This document shows positions 53,971 to 61,806 of a DNA stretch of 64,000 nucleotides, piece after piece. Source of the DNA: Barnesiella sp. WM24 (GTDB taxonomy: Bacteria > Bacteroidota > Bacteroidia > Bacteroidales > Muribaculaceae); contig NZ_SPPC01000008.1 in assembly GCF_004570975.1 (NCBI RefSeq), positions 177,318 through 241,317 of the forward strand, in the 5' to 3' direction. The notes beneath the pieces are model-generated. The model saw only the letters and a program-made list of their open reading frames with translations. It was not told the DNA's origin and made no database searches. Within the stretch, counting starts at the first letter, position 1. Every line of letters begins with the position of its first letter. A program made the translations under genes and the position numbers.

Positions 53971-55962
53971 TCAGTTGGCAAAGTCAATCGACACACCCAT
54001 CTGGAAGCGTCGGGGATTAAGAGGATAATGAGGCATGGAGAAATAGTTGTCTCCTGTCAGCCCTTGGTTGACATGACTGAACAAAACATAAAAACGCGCT
54101 TTGCTCAACTTCATGTTCACATAGGCGTTCATGAAAGGATAATTTCCACATTCGATGTCTTTCTGGTTGTAGAAGCTCATTGTGGCGGGCTGATAATCCA
54201 CAGCCTTGTACTTTGTATAATAATCGCAGTCCACGCCAAATTGAACATGCAGTACCCTTGCCACCGTAAAGCGAAGATACAGGTTGGAGTAAACCGAAAG
54301 ACGCGGCAGCGGGATTACATTGGCGTCGGATGTTTCCTGATAGGTGACACGGTTATCCCAATGAAGCGGACCAAACTTGAAGTTCTGATTGATTGACGCG
54401 CTGAACACTTGCACGTTGCCACTATGCTGCACCGGCATGCACGACGAGTCGAAATATATAAGATTCTGCGCGTTCTCTACCCCGACATTAATATATGTGC
54501 GCGTATGCGGTATGTTCAATATTCCGCCAAGGCGCAGGCTGCGGGTCTTTCCGAAATTATTTTCCCAGATGAAATGGTTTGACACATAATGGTTGAGCAG
54601 ATACGGAGCCTCAGTGTTGTGAAATTGACCATAACCGGTTATCGTCACCGAGTCCCCGAAAAGTCTGAATCGGGTTGACACATTACCGTCGATGTCAATG
54701 TCGCCGATTGACGAGCCGAGAAGCCCGAAGCGGGCAGTGGCTTCATATGTAAGCAGCGAGCCGCGCTGCTTTGTGAGCTGCCCGCCCACCCACAGAAGGT
54801 TTTGGACCCCTTTGATTGCAGCAGCCGAGACCGGATATGGTGTCAGACCTTCAGGGCGGTTGTCACCGGTGGGTATTGTGTCGTGGTATTGGCTGTATTT
54901 TCTTATCTCATGAGTCAGAAATGCGGTAAGCCCGAATTTTGCAAATTTATTGAACTCTTCAAGCAACGACACCCCTACCGTATTGGTCAGAGACCAGTAT
55001 TTGGTTTCGTCATTGCTTCCGTCAAGATTGAAGTAGCTGTTTTTCCAAAATTCATTGTCGCTCGAGCCTGTGTCTATAAATTTCCGTCGTCCGGTCTTGT
55101 AGTTCAGTGTCCAGCTAAAGCTTGACACCGGAACAAACTCTTCAACCGTTGTGCTGTCATCGACCTCCACATCCTTCCAGAATCCGACCTTGTAGGCATT
55201 GTTCATGTAAAGCTCGCCGCCCACCACTCGATTGAATGCACCGGTGAGGCGCGTCGGTATCGACTTTGCTTGAATTGTGGTCTGTCCGCCCTGCAGCTGC
55301 GCCGGGTCGGTTATGTATAGGTCGTCGGTGATACCTCCGTTTTCTTTGCCAAGCGAATTCCAATGGTTGTAAAACGCCTGCATTTCATAACGGTCGCCTA
55401 TGTATGAACCAGAGGCGCCCCATGTAAGTCCTTTGACCGCTTGATAATCGTAGCATCCCTTGGAGTACAGATAGTCAAACATGGCTCCTACTTGTGCCCT
55501 CTTGTTTATATTGCCGGAAAATGTCGCGGAAAGGCGGTCTTGCGAATTGTCCCTTGTCCCGGCAGTGTTGTATGACAGGAAGGTCATAGGTATGCGGGAA
55601 TTGAAGAACTCTTGGGTGTCAAGTGACGGCAGCCACGCGGCAAGCGCGTCTTTAAACATAAATTCGCTTGTGGGCTTCCGGTCAAAGTATATCAGGGTCT
55701 CGCCCGGACCACCGAGATTGCCGGTGATTGCATATGCCGGGCCAAGAGATGCCGGGATTGATCTCTGCCCGTAGTTGAACAGTGACGTGTCAACAGGCGC
55801 AGGCTCACGAAGGCCGAGCGGGGGAAGGATTCGCCATGCATATATTTCTTGCTTGATATCGGATTCCTTGACCTCACCGGATGATGATTGAGACGGCTGC
55901 TGTGCAACCACCCCTATGGTAAACAATGCCGAAAGGCATACAGTTATGACAGTCTTATTCAT
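53971..55962 (-). CDS. Putative outer-membrane porin (Porin_10 type)
   Basis: A 663-residue beta-barrel protein. Start ATG 55962 gives a signal peptide (MNKTVITVCLSALFTIGVVA, cleavage after AQ). The body has many alternating aromatic strands and ends MGVSIDFAN, with a terminal aromatic residue near the end as in outer-membrane barrels. It matches the Bacteroidetes putative-porin family (Porin_10) in length and in segments such as FNSRIPMTFLSYNTAGTRDN. Its substrate is unknown. A TATCTTTG -7 box lies upstream. The downstream solute-binding gene may be functionally linked. Confidence 0.85.
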   Translation of the reverse strand: MNKTVITVCLSALFTIGVVAQQPSQSSSGEVKESDIKQEIYAWRILPPLGLREPAPVDTSLFNYGQRSIPASLGPAYAITGNLGGPGETLIYFDRKPTSEFMFKDALAAWLPSLDTQEFFNSRIPMTFLSYNTAGTRDNSQDRLSATFSGNINKRAQVGAMFDYLYSKGCYDYQAVKGLTWGASGSYIGDRYEMQAFYNHWNSLGKENGGITDDLYITDPAQLQGGQTTIQAKSIPTRLTGAFNRVVGGELYMNNAYKVGFWKDVEVDDSTTVEEFVPVSSFSWTLNYKTGRRKFIDTGSSDNEFWKNSYFNLDGSNDETKYWSLTNTVGVSLLEEFNKFAKFGLTAFLTHEIRKYSQYHDTIPTGDNRPEGLTPYPVSAAAIKGVQNLLWVGGQLTKQRGSLLTYEATARFGLLGSSIGDIDIDGNVSTRFRLFGDSVTITGYGQFHNTEAPYLLNHYVSNHFIWENNFGKTRSLRLGGILNIPHTRTYINVGVENAQNLIYFDSSCMPVQHSGNVQVFSASINQNFKFGPLHWDNRVTYQETSDANVIPLPRLSVYSNLYLRFTVARVLHVQFGVDCDYYTKYKAVDYQPATMSFYNQKDIECGNYPFMNAYVNMKLSKARFYVLFSHVNQGLTGDNYFSMPHYPLNPRRFQMGVSIDFAN

Positions 55963-55970
55963 AATAGTCG

Positions 55971-55978
55971 CAAAGATA
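55971..55978 (-). promoter_or_regulatory. -7 box of the porin gene
   Basis: TATCTTTG on the minus strand, 8 bases upstream of ATG 55962. TTTG occurs 23 bases further upstream, slightly long for a -33 element; the leader would be very short. Confidence 0.5.
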
Positions 55979-56113
55979 CTAAAAATCCAAGATATAGTAC
56001 ACAAATTTAATATGGCACACATAACAGTGGCCTTTGAATATCGAGAATTTGGCGAGAAAAGGACATAAAAAAAGTAGAGGTGAAATAAATACAGAAAAAT
56101 AGTCCTGGTTATT

Positions 56114-56145
56114 CTTGCTCACTCCATGCAAAAGTGTTAACTTTG
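56114..56145 (+). promoter_or_regulatory. Promoter of rplY-pth-hslR
   Basis: CTTG (56114-56117), 20 bases, TAACTTTG (56138-56145), about 90 bases before the rplY ATG. Confidence 0.7.
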
Positions 56146-56235
56146 CACCGCTTTTTAGCATCCCCGTGTGATGGGAAATTAAGGAGCATTATTGAAATCA
56201 CTTAATTTTGAGTAACACAACAATTTAATTAACTA

Positions 56236-56880
56236 ATGAAGACTTATCAATTGACAGCCGAACCGCGTACAGGACTCGGCAAGAAGGCAGCCAAGGCGCT
56301 CCGTGAAGAAAACAAGATTCCCGTAGTACTTAACGGAAGCGACATCGTGACACTCCCCTACACCGCAGCTCTCAAGCCGGGTGAAAAGCTCGTTGAAATC
56401 GGCAACGGAAAGGGTATCATCACTACCGACCTTACAGTAAAGGCTGAGGATGTGCGCAAGCTTATCTATACTCCCGACATCTTCGCTATCGAGCTCACAG
56501 TTAACGGTGAAAAGCGCAACGCTGTGCTCCGTGAAGTTCAGTTCCACCCTGTAAAGGACACCATCCTTCACATGGATCTTCTTGAAGTAAACGACAAGAA
56601 GCCCGTGGTTGTTGAGGTTCCTGTTAAGCTTGAAGGTCACGCTGAAGGTGTTAAGGCCGGTGGTAAGCTTACTCTTTCTATGAAGAAGATTAAGGTTAAG
56701 GCTACTTACGACCAGATACCTGAGCGCGTTGTCATCAATATCGATAACCTCGGTCTTGGAAAGACTCTCCAGATTGGCGAGCTCCACTTCGACGGTCTTG
56801 AACTGATGAATGCAAAGAACGCTGTTGTCTGCGCTGTTCAGCTCACTCGTGCCGCTCGTGGTGCTGCCGCTAAGGCATAA
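56236..56880 (+). CDS. rplY: 50S ribosomal protein L25 (general stress protein CTC form)
   Basis: A 214-residue L25 with the extended C-terminal domain of the CTC/TL5 type. N-terminal part: [55 protein letters not shown] and [11 protein letters not shown]-terminal TL5 domain from about residue 100. It binds 5S rRNA. Codons are strongly biased to C- and G-ending forms, as for highly expressed genes. It is the first gene of rplY-pth-hslR, 11 bases before pth. Confidence 0.96.
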   Translation: MKTYQLTAEPRTGLGKKAAKALREENKIPVVLNGSDIVTLPYTAALKPGEKLVEIGNGKGIITTDLTVKAEDVRKLIYTPDIFAIELTVNGEKRNAVLREVQFHPVKDTILHMDLLEVNDKKPVVVEVPVKLEGHAEGVKAGGKLTLSMKKIKVKATYDQIPERVVINIDNLGLGKTLQIGELHFDGLELMNAKNAVVCAVQLTRAARGAAAKA

Positions 56881-56891
56881 TCTTACGGGAC

Positions 56892-57455
56892 ATGAAATAC
56901 TTGATTGTCGGATTGGGTAACATCGGTGACGAATATCGAGGCACCCGCCACAATATAGGTTTTAGAATATTGGATGCCTTTGCCGAGGCATCCAATATTT
57001 CTTTTACTACAGAGCGTTACGGAGATGTGGCACACATGAGGGTAAAGAACAAGCAGCTTACGTTGCTTAAACCTTCAACCTACATGAATCTTAGCGGCAA
57101 CGCCGTGCGCTACTGGAAAGAGAAGGAAGGAATTGACGTGGACCACATTCTTGTGCTTGTAGATGACATAGCTTTGCCCTTTGGCGCTATCCGCATAAAA
57201 TCGGGAGGAAGCGACGCCGGTCATAACGGACTTAAAAACATAGCGCAGATGCTCGGCACTCAAGCCTACCCCCGGCTTCGTTTCGGAGTAGGCAATGACT
57301 TTCCGAGAGGATGTCAGGTCGACTATGTGCTCGGTCAGTTTACGCTCGACCAGCGCCAGCAGCTGCCTGTGCGTGTCGATGTGGCTTGCGAGGCGATAAA
57401 GGCATTCTGCCTGTCAGGTATAGGCTTTGCAATGTGTAATTTCAATAATAAGTAG
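56892..57455 (+). CDS. pth: Peptidyl-tRNA hydrolase
   Basis: A 187-residue Pth. [20 protein letters not shown] has the catalytic His in [47 protein letters not shown] and [15 protein letters not shown] complete the active-site and tRNA-contact motifs. It releases tRNA from prematurely dropped peptidyl-tRNA. It is tightly linked to rplY and hslR. Confidence 0.97.
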   Translation: MKYLIVGLGNIGDEYRGTRHNIGFRILDAFAEASNISFTTERYGDVAHMRVKNKQLTLLKPSTYMNLSGNAVRYWKEKEGIDVDHILVLVDDIALPFGAIRIKSGGSDAGHNGLKNIAQMLGTQAYPRLRFGVGNDFPRGCQVDYVLGQFTLDQRQQLPVRVDVACEAIKAFCLSGIGFAMCNFNNK

Positions 57456-57458
57456 ACT

Positions 57459-57896
57459 ATGGCAAAGACTGAAGAGCGTATTGACAAGTGGATGTGGGCG
57501 ACCAGAATATTCAAGACCCGCACCATTTCGACCGACGCCTGCAAGAAAGGGCGCGTAATGGTCAATGATGTCGAGGTAAAACCCTCTCGCCTCATAAAGG
57601 TCGACGACATAATAAAGGTGCGCAAGCCGCCTGTCACCTACTCTTTTAGAGTAAAGGCATTGACTGAAAACCGACTCGGAGCAAAGTTAGTGCCTGATTA
57701 TCTTGAAAACATCACGCCCAAGTCAGAGCTTGAGTTGCTTGAGGTCGTAAAGATAAGCGGTTTTGTTGACCGCAGAAAGGGTCTCGGACGTCCCACCAAG
57801 CGCGAGGGCAGAGAATTGTCGCGTTTCAAGGAAGACGTCTATGATGACGGATGGGATTTTGACTTTGATTTCGATGACGATGACTCTGATGAATAA
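57459..57896 (+). CDS. hslR: S4-domain RNA-binding protein, Hsp15-like
   Basis: A 145-residue protein with an N-terminal S4 domain (RIDKWMWATRIFKTRTISTD, CKKGRVMVNDVEVKPSRLIK, DDIIKVRK) as in Hsp15/HslR, which binds stalled 50S subunits carrying nascent chains. The C-terminal tail is acidic (DFDFDFDDDDSDE), an unusual run in this form. It follows pth by 3 bases. Confidence 0.92.
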   Translation: MAKTEERIDKWMWATRIFKTRTISTDACKKGRVMVNDVEVKPSRLIKVDDIIKVRKPPVTYSFRVKALTENRLGAKLVPDYLENITPKSELELLEVVKISGFVDRRKGLGRPTKREGRELSRFKEDVYDDGWDFDFDFDDDDSDE

Positions 57897-57925
57897 GCGG
57901 CGCCTTTGTTGACACCGGATAAGAC

Positions 57926-57962
57926 AAGCGGGTTTCATATCTTGACGATGTGAAACCCGCTT
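57926..57962 (+). terminator. Strong hairpin after hslR
   Basis: A 16-bp stem with one G-U pair (57926-57941 with 57947-57962), 5-base loop. No T-run, but it is 30 bases past the hslR stop and 7 bases from the tRNA-like sequence; it is the last host-like feature before the element. Confidence 0.7.
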
Positions 57963-57968
57963 GCTTTG

Positions 57969-58052
57969 CGGAGTGAGGGGGATTCGAACCCCCGATACGC
58001 TTTTGGCGTATACACGCTTTCCAGGCGTGCGTGGCCTCTCCCGTATCATTCT
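57969..58052 (-). tRNA. tRNA-Ser(GGA) 3' fragment, probable attachment site
   Basis: On the minus strand there is a class II tRNA-Ser 3' part: anticodon stem CACGC/GCGTG with loop CTGGAAA (anticodon GGA), long variable arm TACGC/GCGTA, T arm GGGGG-TTCGAAT-CCCCC and acceptor 3' strand TCACTCC plus G, with no encoded CCA. The 5' part does not fit: the expected GGAGTGA is absent (AGAATGA at 58046-58052 pairs 5 of 7), and no D stem matching CAC before the anticodon stem can be formed. I call it a displaced 3' fragment. An intact but unusual tRNA cannot be excluded. Confidence 0.55.
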
Positions 58053-58185
58053 GTCATTAAATGATTTGCGATTTGTCAATTTTCTGTTTGCGGGTGAGTT
58101 GCGCAAGAGCGGTGATTTTAACATTTAGGATATTCTCTCTCGCACTTGCGGCTTCACTTCACATTTGCTATGCAAAACTACACAC

Positions 58186-58201
58186 TTTTAATCATATTTG
58201 C
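58186..58201 (-). promoter_or_regulatory. Operator-like repeat, copy at end of ORF 58188-58478
   Basis: GCAAATATGATTAAAA on the minus strand. Its first 13 bases (GCAAATATGATTA) are identical to the copy at 59129 next to the divergent promoter. It overlaps the stop codon of the small gene. Confidence 0.4.
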
Positions 58202-58478
58202 AAGTCTTGACCGAATTTATTATGGATTGCAGTCTTGAATCATCCTCAACCATAGAGTCAAGCAGTCTTTCATTAAAGTGCTGGCATGTCAACACGCCTA
58301 ATTGTTCAGCCAGACGATATACCCGGCTGAACAGCTTGGCTCGTTCTTGCGTAGAGGTTGGGATTGAAGGAGGAACTATTGTTAACAACCTGCAACCCCA
58401 CCCCTCGCAATCATTCGTAAGACGACACCAGTCAGATCCCGTCCTGAGACGTCGGCAGTCATTTATGTTTGAGCACAT
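58188..58478 (-). CDS. Prophage small protein of unknown function
   Basis: A 96-residue ORF lying 48 bases downstream of the repressor gene on the same strand, so probably co-transcribed with it. The chain has several Cys in the first 30 residues (MCSNIND, DWCRL, DCEGWGCRLL) and a helical C-terminal half (AKLFSRVYRLAEQLGVLTCQ). I recognise no domain. It lies between the repressor and the tRNA fragment, where phage integrases or immunity factors are often found, but it is far too short for an integrase. Confidence 0.5.
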   Translation of the reverse strand: MCSNINDCRRLRTGSDWCRLTNDCEGWGCRLLTIVPPSIPTSTQERAKLFSRVYRLAEQLGVLTCQHFNERLLDSMVEDDSRLQSIINSVKTCKYD

Positions 58479-58526
58479 CTTTCAAATTTTGAAGGAATAT
58501 GTTGCGATAGTGCATCTGGATAAATG

Positions 58527-59024
58527 TCATACTGTTTTTTTCCCTGCCATTCCAAGATCTTCCTCGCGCTGTTCGATGTCAAGCTCTCGAGCATTAAGTG
58601 CTGCTTCGCGTTCGTTGAGCTGACGCTCGAATTCGGTAAGGCGCAACGAACGGTCGTTGACCTGATCGAGCATATCGACCACACGATGCAAAAGTCCGCT
58701 GATGTCAGAAAGACCTCCGTCAGCAACCGGTTCAATCTGCGGTGGCTGCTCCTCCATTTCTTCTTGGTCTCTATCGATAGTCACACTCCCCTCACCAGTA
58801 AAAAGGTAAGATTTATTTATCTGCGGAAACCTTTCGCAGATAAGAGCGGCGATATTCGGGTTGACTTTCTTTGTACGTCCCCGCTGAAGATCGAATATCC
58901 TCTGGTAGTTAATGCCAATGGCTTCTGCGAACTTTGGTGCATTAAGGCCGACAGCATCCAATACATTCTTGATGATGTTGCGAGTTATGGGAATGAACTC
59001 GTCTTGTCTTACGTTATCCTTCAT
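58527..59024 (-). CDS. XRE-type phage repressor-like protein
   Basis: About 165 residues from ATG 59024. An N-terminal helix-turn-helix (ITRNIIKNVLDAVGLNAPKF, AEAIGINYQRIFDLQRGRTK) is followed by NPNIAALICERFPQINKSYL and FTGEGSV, a short linker and a C-terminal coiled coil (about residues 115-155, with LTEFERQLNEREAALNAREL), likely for oligomerisation. There is no LexA-like peptidase motif. The longer frame from 59093 adds residues beyond the likely operator region. It is divergent from the early module and is the likely prophage regulator. Confidence 0.82.
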   Translation of the reverse strand: MKDNVRQDEFIPITRNIIKNVLDAVGLNAPKFAEAIGINYQRIFDLQRGRTKKVNPNIAALICERFPQINKSYLFTGEGSVTIDRDQEEMEEQPPQIEPVADGGLSDISGLLHRVVDMLDQVNDRSLRLTEFERQLNEREAALNARELDIEQREEDLGMAGKKTV

Positions 59025-59089
59025 ATTTGCAATTAAATTATTTTTGCTATTGCCTCTAATCATTTCCACAACCAACGCTAATGAAAGTT

Positions 59090-59106
59090 GCAAAGATGAT
59101 TAAAAA
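59090..59106 (+). promoter_or_regulatory. Operator-like repeat 1 in divergent region
   Basis: GCAAAGATGATTAAAAA at 59090-59106, similar to copies at 59129 and 59161. Its complement contains CATCTTTG (59091-59098), a near match to a -7 box for the repressor gene. Confidence 0.45.
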
Positions 59107-59128
59107 ATGTTAAATCTTAGCTTTTATT

Positions 59129-59145
59129 GCAAATATGATTATTTT
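59129..59145 (+). promoter_or_regulatory. Operator-like repeat 2 in divergent region
   Basis: GCAAATATGATTATTTT, just upstream of the -33 element at 59148 of the rightward promoter. Confidence 0.5.
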
Positions 59146-59147
59146 CA

Positions 59148-59179
59148 CTTGGCGAATATTGCGAAAATGATTATCTTTG
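59148..59179 (+). promoter_or_regulatory. Rightward early promoter of the element
   Basis: CTTG (59148-59151), 20 bases, TATCTTTG (59172-59179), flanked and overlapped by the operator-like repeats. Confidence 0.75.
59161..59177 (+). promoter_or_regulatory. Operator-like repeat 3 overlapping the early promoter
   Basis: GCGAAAATGATTATCTT, covering the spacer and part of the -7 box (59172-59179), where repressor binding would block RNA polymerase. Confidence 0.5.
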
Positions 59180-59263
59180 CATAACTAAAACTACTAAGAC
59201 TGCCACAAAGGTAGTCATATTCTCGCTTAAATGCAAATAAGTATCACATCAAAAATCAGCAAA

Positions 59264-59371
59264 AATGAACAGCCTGATTGACATTCATCGTAGAAGTTCC
59301 GAGTGTGGTTATCAAATTCCACACTCGGACACTGCCGCACATAAAAGAAAGGAGGCGGTATGGAGCAAGTG
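59264..59371 (+). CDS. Possible leader peptide or small phage protein
   Basis: A 35-residue ORF starting MNSLIDIHRRSSECGYQI that overlaps the next gene by 12 bases. It includes the perfect hairpin at 59299-59328. It could be a leader peptide or chance; codon content is not decisive. Confidence 0.35.
59299..59328 (+). promoter_or_regulatory. Perfect 10-bp hairpin in early leader
   Basis: CCGAGTGTGG (59299-59308) pairs with CCACACTCGG (59319-59328) around a 10-base loop; no T-run. It may act as an RNA structure in the leader of the early transcript. Confidence 0.6.
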
Positions 59372-59563
59372 ACAAAACTTCCAATCTCACCCACGCTTAG
59401 GAATCTCAAGCCCGGGGAGAAAGCAGTATTCCCAATCGAGCAAAGCAGCTCAGTAATTGCCATTGTCAGCAAGTTCAGAAAGGACATGGCGAGAATTGGC
59501 TGGGAAGTCGAAACAAAAGTCGACACCAAAGCCTACACAGTTACGGTCAGTCGCACACAGTAA
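59360..59563 (+). CDS. Small phage protein of unknown function
   Basis: A 67-residue ORF, MEQVTKLPISPTLRNLKPGE at the start, ending VETKVDTKAYTVTVSRTQ. The pattern suggests a small alpha/beta fold of the kind found in transcriptional or single-stranded DNA-associated phage proteins, but I recognise no family. A strong Shine-Dalgarno (AGGAGG, 59351-59356) precedes the start, which is unusual in this genome. It is the first well-supported gene of the rightward early module. Confidence 0.7.
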   Translation: MEQVTKLPISPTLRNLKPGEKAVFPIEQSSSVIAIVSKFRKDMARIGWEVETKVDTKAYTVTVSRTQ

Positions 59564-59629
59564 ATGCAAATAAGGAACGTCTGCCCCTATGCAGACAAAA
59601 TTAAATATCATTCATAAACTCAATTCAAC

Positions 59630-60580
59630 ATGGGACTCATCAAGAAATCCAATGAATTAGTCATCCCACAAACGGTCAAAATGATGATCTACGGCCAAGC
59701 CGGTATGGGTAAGACAACCGTTGCGCTCAGCGCGCCAAAACCACTTCTCCTCGACTTTGACAATGGCGTCAAACGAGTTAATCTCGCACACCTTGAGAAC
59801 GTAGACATTGTTCAGGTCGAAAACTGGAAAGAAATCCAGCAGCTTCTTCAGCAGGACCAAGGAGACCTCGCCCCCTATCAGACAATTGTGGTAGACACAA
59901 TCGGCAAGATGATGGACTACATCATCACTCACTGTTGTGGCACCCGACAGCCCCAAATTAAGGATTGGGGGCGTATCAACCAGGAGTTCACATGGTTTAC
60001 ACGTGCGCTATCTTCCCTCAACAAGCACATCGTCTTTGTGGCCCACCGCGACAGTCGAAAGGAAGGAGACGAGACGGTGTTCATACCATCGCTCCGCGAA
60101 AAGTCTTACAACTCCATCGTTACAGAACTCGATCTGCTCGGCTACCTCGAAATGAAGTCAGAGCGCGGGGTGCAGAGCCGAACAATCACATTCGACCCAA
60201 CATCACGCAATGACGGCAAGAACACATGTAATCTCCCGTCAGTAATGCAGGTTCCCACTATTCTAAACTCCAAGGCAGAACCTATCGCCTCTAACACGTT
60301 CATCACGGACCAGGTTATCGCGCCCTACCTTTCTATGCTCTCCGTTAAGGCGGAGGAGCGTAGAAAGTATGACGAACTCATTGACACTATTGCCGAAGAT
60401 GTCAGCAACATAACTGACGCTCAGTCGGCGAATGACTTCGCTGCCAGAATCAAGGAATACAAACATATCGGCAGCTCTATGGCAAAGGCCCGTTCTCTGT
60501 TCGGTGCAAAGGTAAAAGAACTCGGCCTCGTCTACGACACCGAAAATAAGACCTATACCGATGCAGAGCCGGCAGCATGA
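59630..60580 (+). CDS. AAA ATPase, Sak4-like recombination protein
   Basis: A 316-residue P-loop ATPase. Walker A is IYGQAGMGKTTVALSAPK (about residues 24-38), Walker B is YQTIVVDTIGKMMD (about 85-98), and FVAHRDSRKEGDETVFIPSL follows at about 140-160. The pattern matches AAA_24/Sak4-type RecA-like phage proteins involved in single-strand annealing. A nuclease gene of the PD-(D/E)XK superfamily overlaps its 3' end, so the two probably form a recombination pair. The C-terminal third is helical with unknown function. Confidence 0.82.
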   Translation: MGLIKKSNELVIPQTVKMMIYGQAGMGKTTVALSAPKPLLLDFDNGVKRVNLAHLENVDIVQVENWKEIQQLLQQDQGDLAPYQTIVVDTIGKMMDYIITHCCGTRQPQIKDWGRINQEFTWFTRALSSLNKHIVFVAHRDSRKEGDETVFIPSLREKSYNSIVTELDLLGYLEMKSERGVQSRTITFDPTSRNDGKNTCNLPSVMQVPTILNSKAEPIASNTFITDQVIAPYLSMLSVKAEERRKYDELIDTIAEDVSNITDAQSANDFAARIKEYKHIGSSMAKARSLFGAKVKELGLVYDTENKTYTDAEPAA

Positions 60581-61406
60581 TGTCAACGTCTCGTATAGAT
60601 TCTATGCGACGTTGCTCGATGGCTTCCAAGACTATCTGAACAGCGACACTATTTGGGAGAAATACTGGGGGTATTCCGAGAATCCGCCTCACACTCCCGA
60701 AGAGTTCAAACAAAAGCAGTTTCAATCATTCATTGACAGAATCAACCGTGTACCCTTTGACAGCGAAGCTGCTGATAAGGGCACGGCGTTCAATGAAATT
60801 ATCGATTGTATGATTGAACACCGCAAGAGCGATAAGGTCGATGTCAGGTATGCCTACGAAACTATCGTAATGGGCCAGGTCGATAACTGCGACCCCGATG
60901 AAAGATGGGCCGAAGTATATCAAACAAATAAGGTAATCGGTCTCAACGCCACCTATAATAATAGACAGTTCTATTTCGACATCAACCTCTGTCGGGAGTT
61001 CGCCAACTATTATAAAGGTGCGTTAACTCAGCAATTTGTCAAAGCAATTGTTCCCACTCGATATGGGAACGTAGAGGTCTATGGGTATGTCGACGAACTG
61101 ATGCCACAAAGTATCCATGACATCAAAACTACCGGAAAATATTCAGTAGGCAAGTTCAAGGAGCATTGGCAACATATAGTTTATCCCTACTGCTATCAGC
61201 AAAACGGTATAAACATAAGACTGTTCGAGTACAATATTGCAGAGATTGACAAATACGGACGTTGGGAAACATTCACCGAATCATATATGTATAAGCCGGA
61301 GCGCGATATCCCCAGGCTCGTAAACATGTGTGAGGAACTGATACGATTCCTGATGGAGAACCGCCATCTTATCACCGACCGCAAAATCTTCAACCTATCA
61401 GCATGA
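60561..61406 (+). CDS. PD-(D/E)XK nuclease, phage exonuclease-like
   Basis: A 281-residue protein. The core motif is YGYVDELMPQSIHDIKTTGK (about residues 177-196), with the GxxD acid and DxK of the PD-(D/E)XK fold, preceded by the helix DKGTAFNEIIDCMIE (about 72-87), as in Cas4/RecB-like nucleases. A later QHIVYPYCYQ helix completes the fold. In phages such enzymes act as 5'-3' exonucleases paired with an annealing protein, here probably the ATPase whose gene it overlaps by 20 bases. Confidence 0.8.
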   Translation: MQSRQHDVNVSYRFYATLLDGFQDYLNSDTIWEKYWGYSENPPHTPEEFKQKQFQSFIDRINRVPFDSEAADKGTAFNEIIDCMIEHRKSDKVDVRYAYETIVMGQVDNCDPDERWAEVYQTNKVIGLNATYNNRQFYFDINLCREFANYYKGALTQQFVKAIVPTRYGNVEVYGYVDELMPQSIHDIKTTGKYSVGKFKEHWQHIVYPYCYQQNGINIRLFEYNIAEIDKYGRWETFTESYMYKPERDIPRLVNMCEELIRFLMENRHLITDRKIFNLSA

Positions 61407-61407
61407 A

Positions 61408-61806
61408 ATGGTAGCAACCGCCATACTGATAAAGAATGCTTCCGAAGGGACACGGATTAACCGCTCTCTTGTGGATATGATAGAGTCTTTACCTGAGGGC
61501 AAGTATCGAATCGTCATAGAGCCGCAGAGTGTGCGCCATTCCGTGCCCCAGAGGAAGCTTTTATTTATGTGGATGTCGCTACTGGCACGGGAAACCGGCA
61601 ATTCTAAAGTGAGCATATACAATTACTATTGCTCCAAGTTCCTGCTTGAGGACATGCCAAGTGTATCAGAAATGTCACCGGCACAGTTGACTCATTTCAT
61701 GCACGAGATAGAGGCCGATGTTGCGCAGACGCTCGGATTCTCATTGCCTATACCTGACGACGGAGAAGATTTTATAGCGTTTCTCAAAGACTTCAAGGAT
61801 AAATGA
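61408..61806 (+). CDS. NinB-like recombination/DNA-binding protein
   Basis: A 132-residue protein. The central segment SVRHSVPQRKLLFMWMSLLA and RETGNSKVSIYNYYC resembles the NinB/Orf family, which binds DNA and single-strand-binding protein in phage recombination; the resemblance is by eye. The rest is helical with a C-terminal DFKDK. It is 1 base after the nuclease gene and overlaps the helicase gene by 4 bases. Confidence 0.55.
   Translation: MVATAILIKNASEGTRINRSLVDMIESLPEGKYRIVIEPQSVRHSVPQRKLLFMWMSLLARETGNSKVSIYNYYCSKFLLEDMPSVSEMSPAQLTHFMHEIEADVAQTLGFSLPIPDDGEDFIAFLKDFKDK

Noticed and set aside
53764..54396. 210-codon plus-strand ORF
   Set aside because: It spans the start of the solute-binding gene and the end of the porin gene, both well supported on the minus strand, and its content is not protein-like.
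57969..58052. Intact, functional tRNA-Ser
   Set aside because: The acceptor 5' strand has two mismatches and no D stem forms; kept as a fragment with the doubt stated.
58463..58735. 90-codon minus-strand ORF overlapping the repressor
   Set aside because: It is a shifted-frame reading of the repressor coiled coil and linker; the repressor frame carries the helix-turn-helix and coiled coil.
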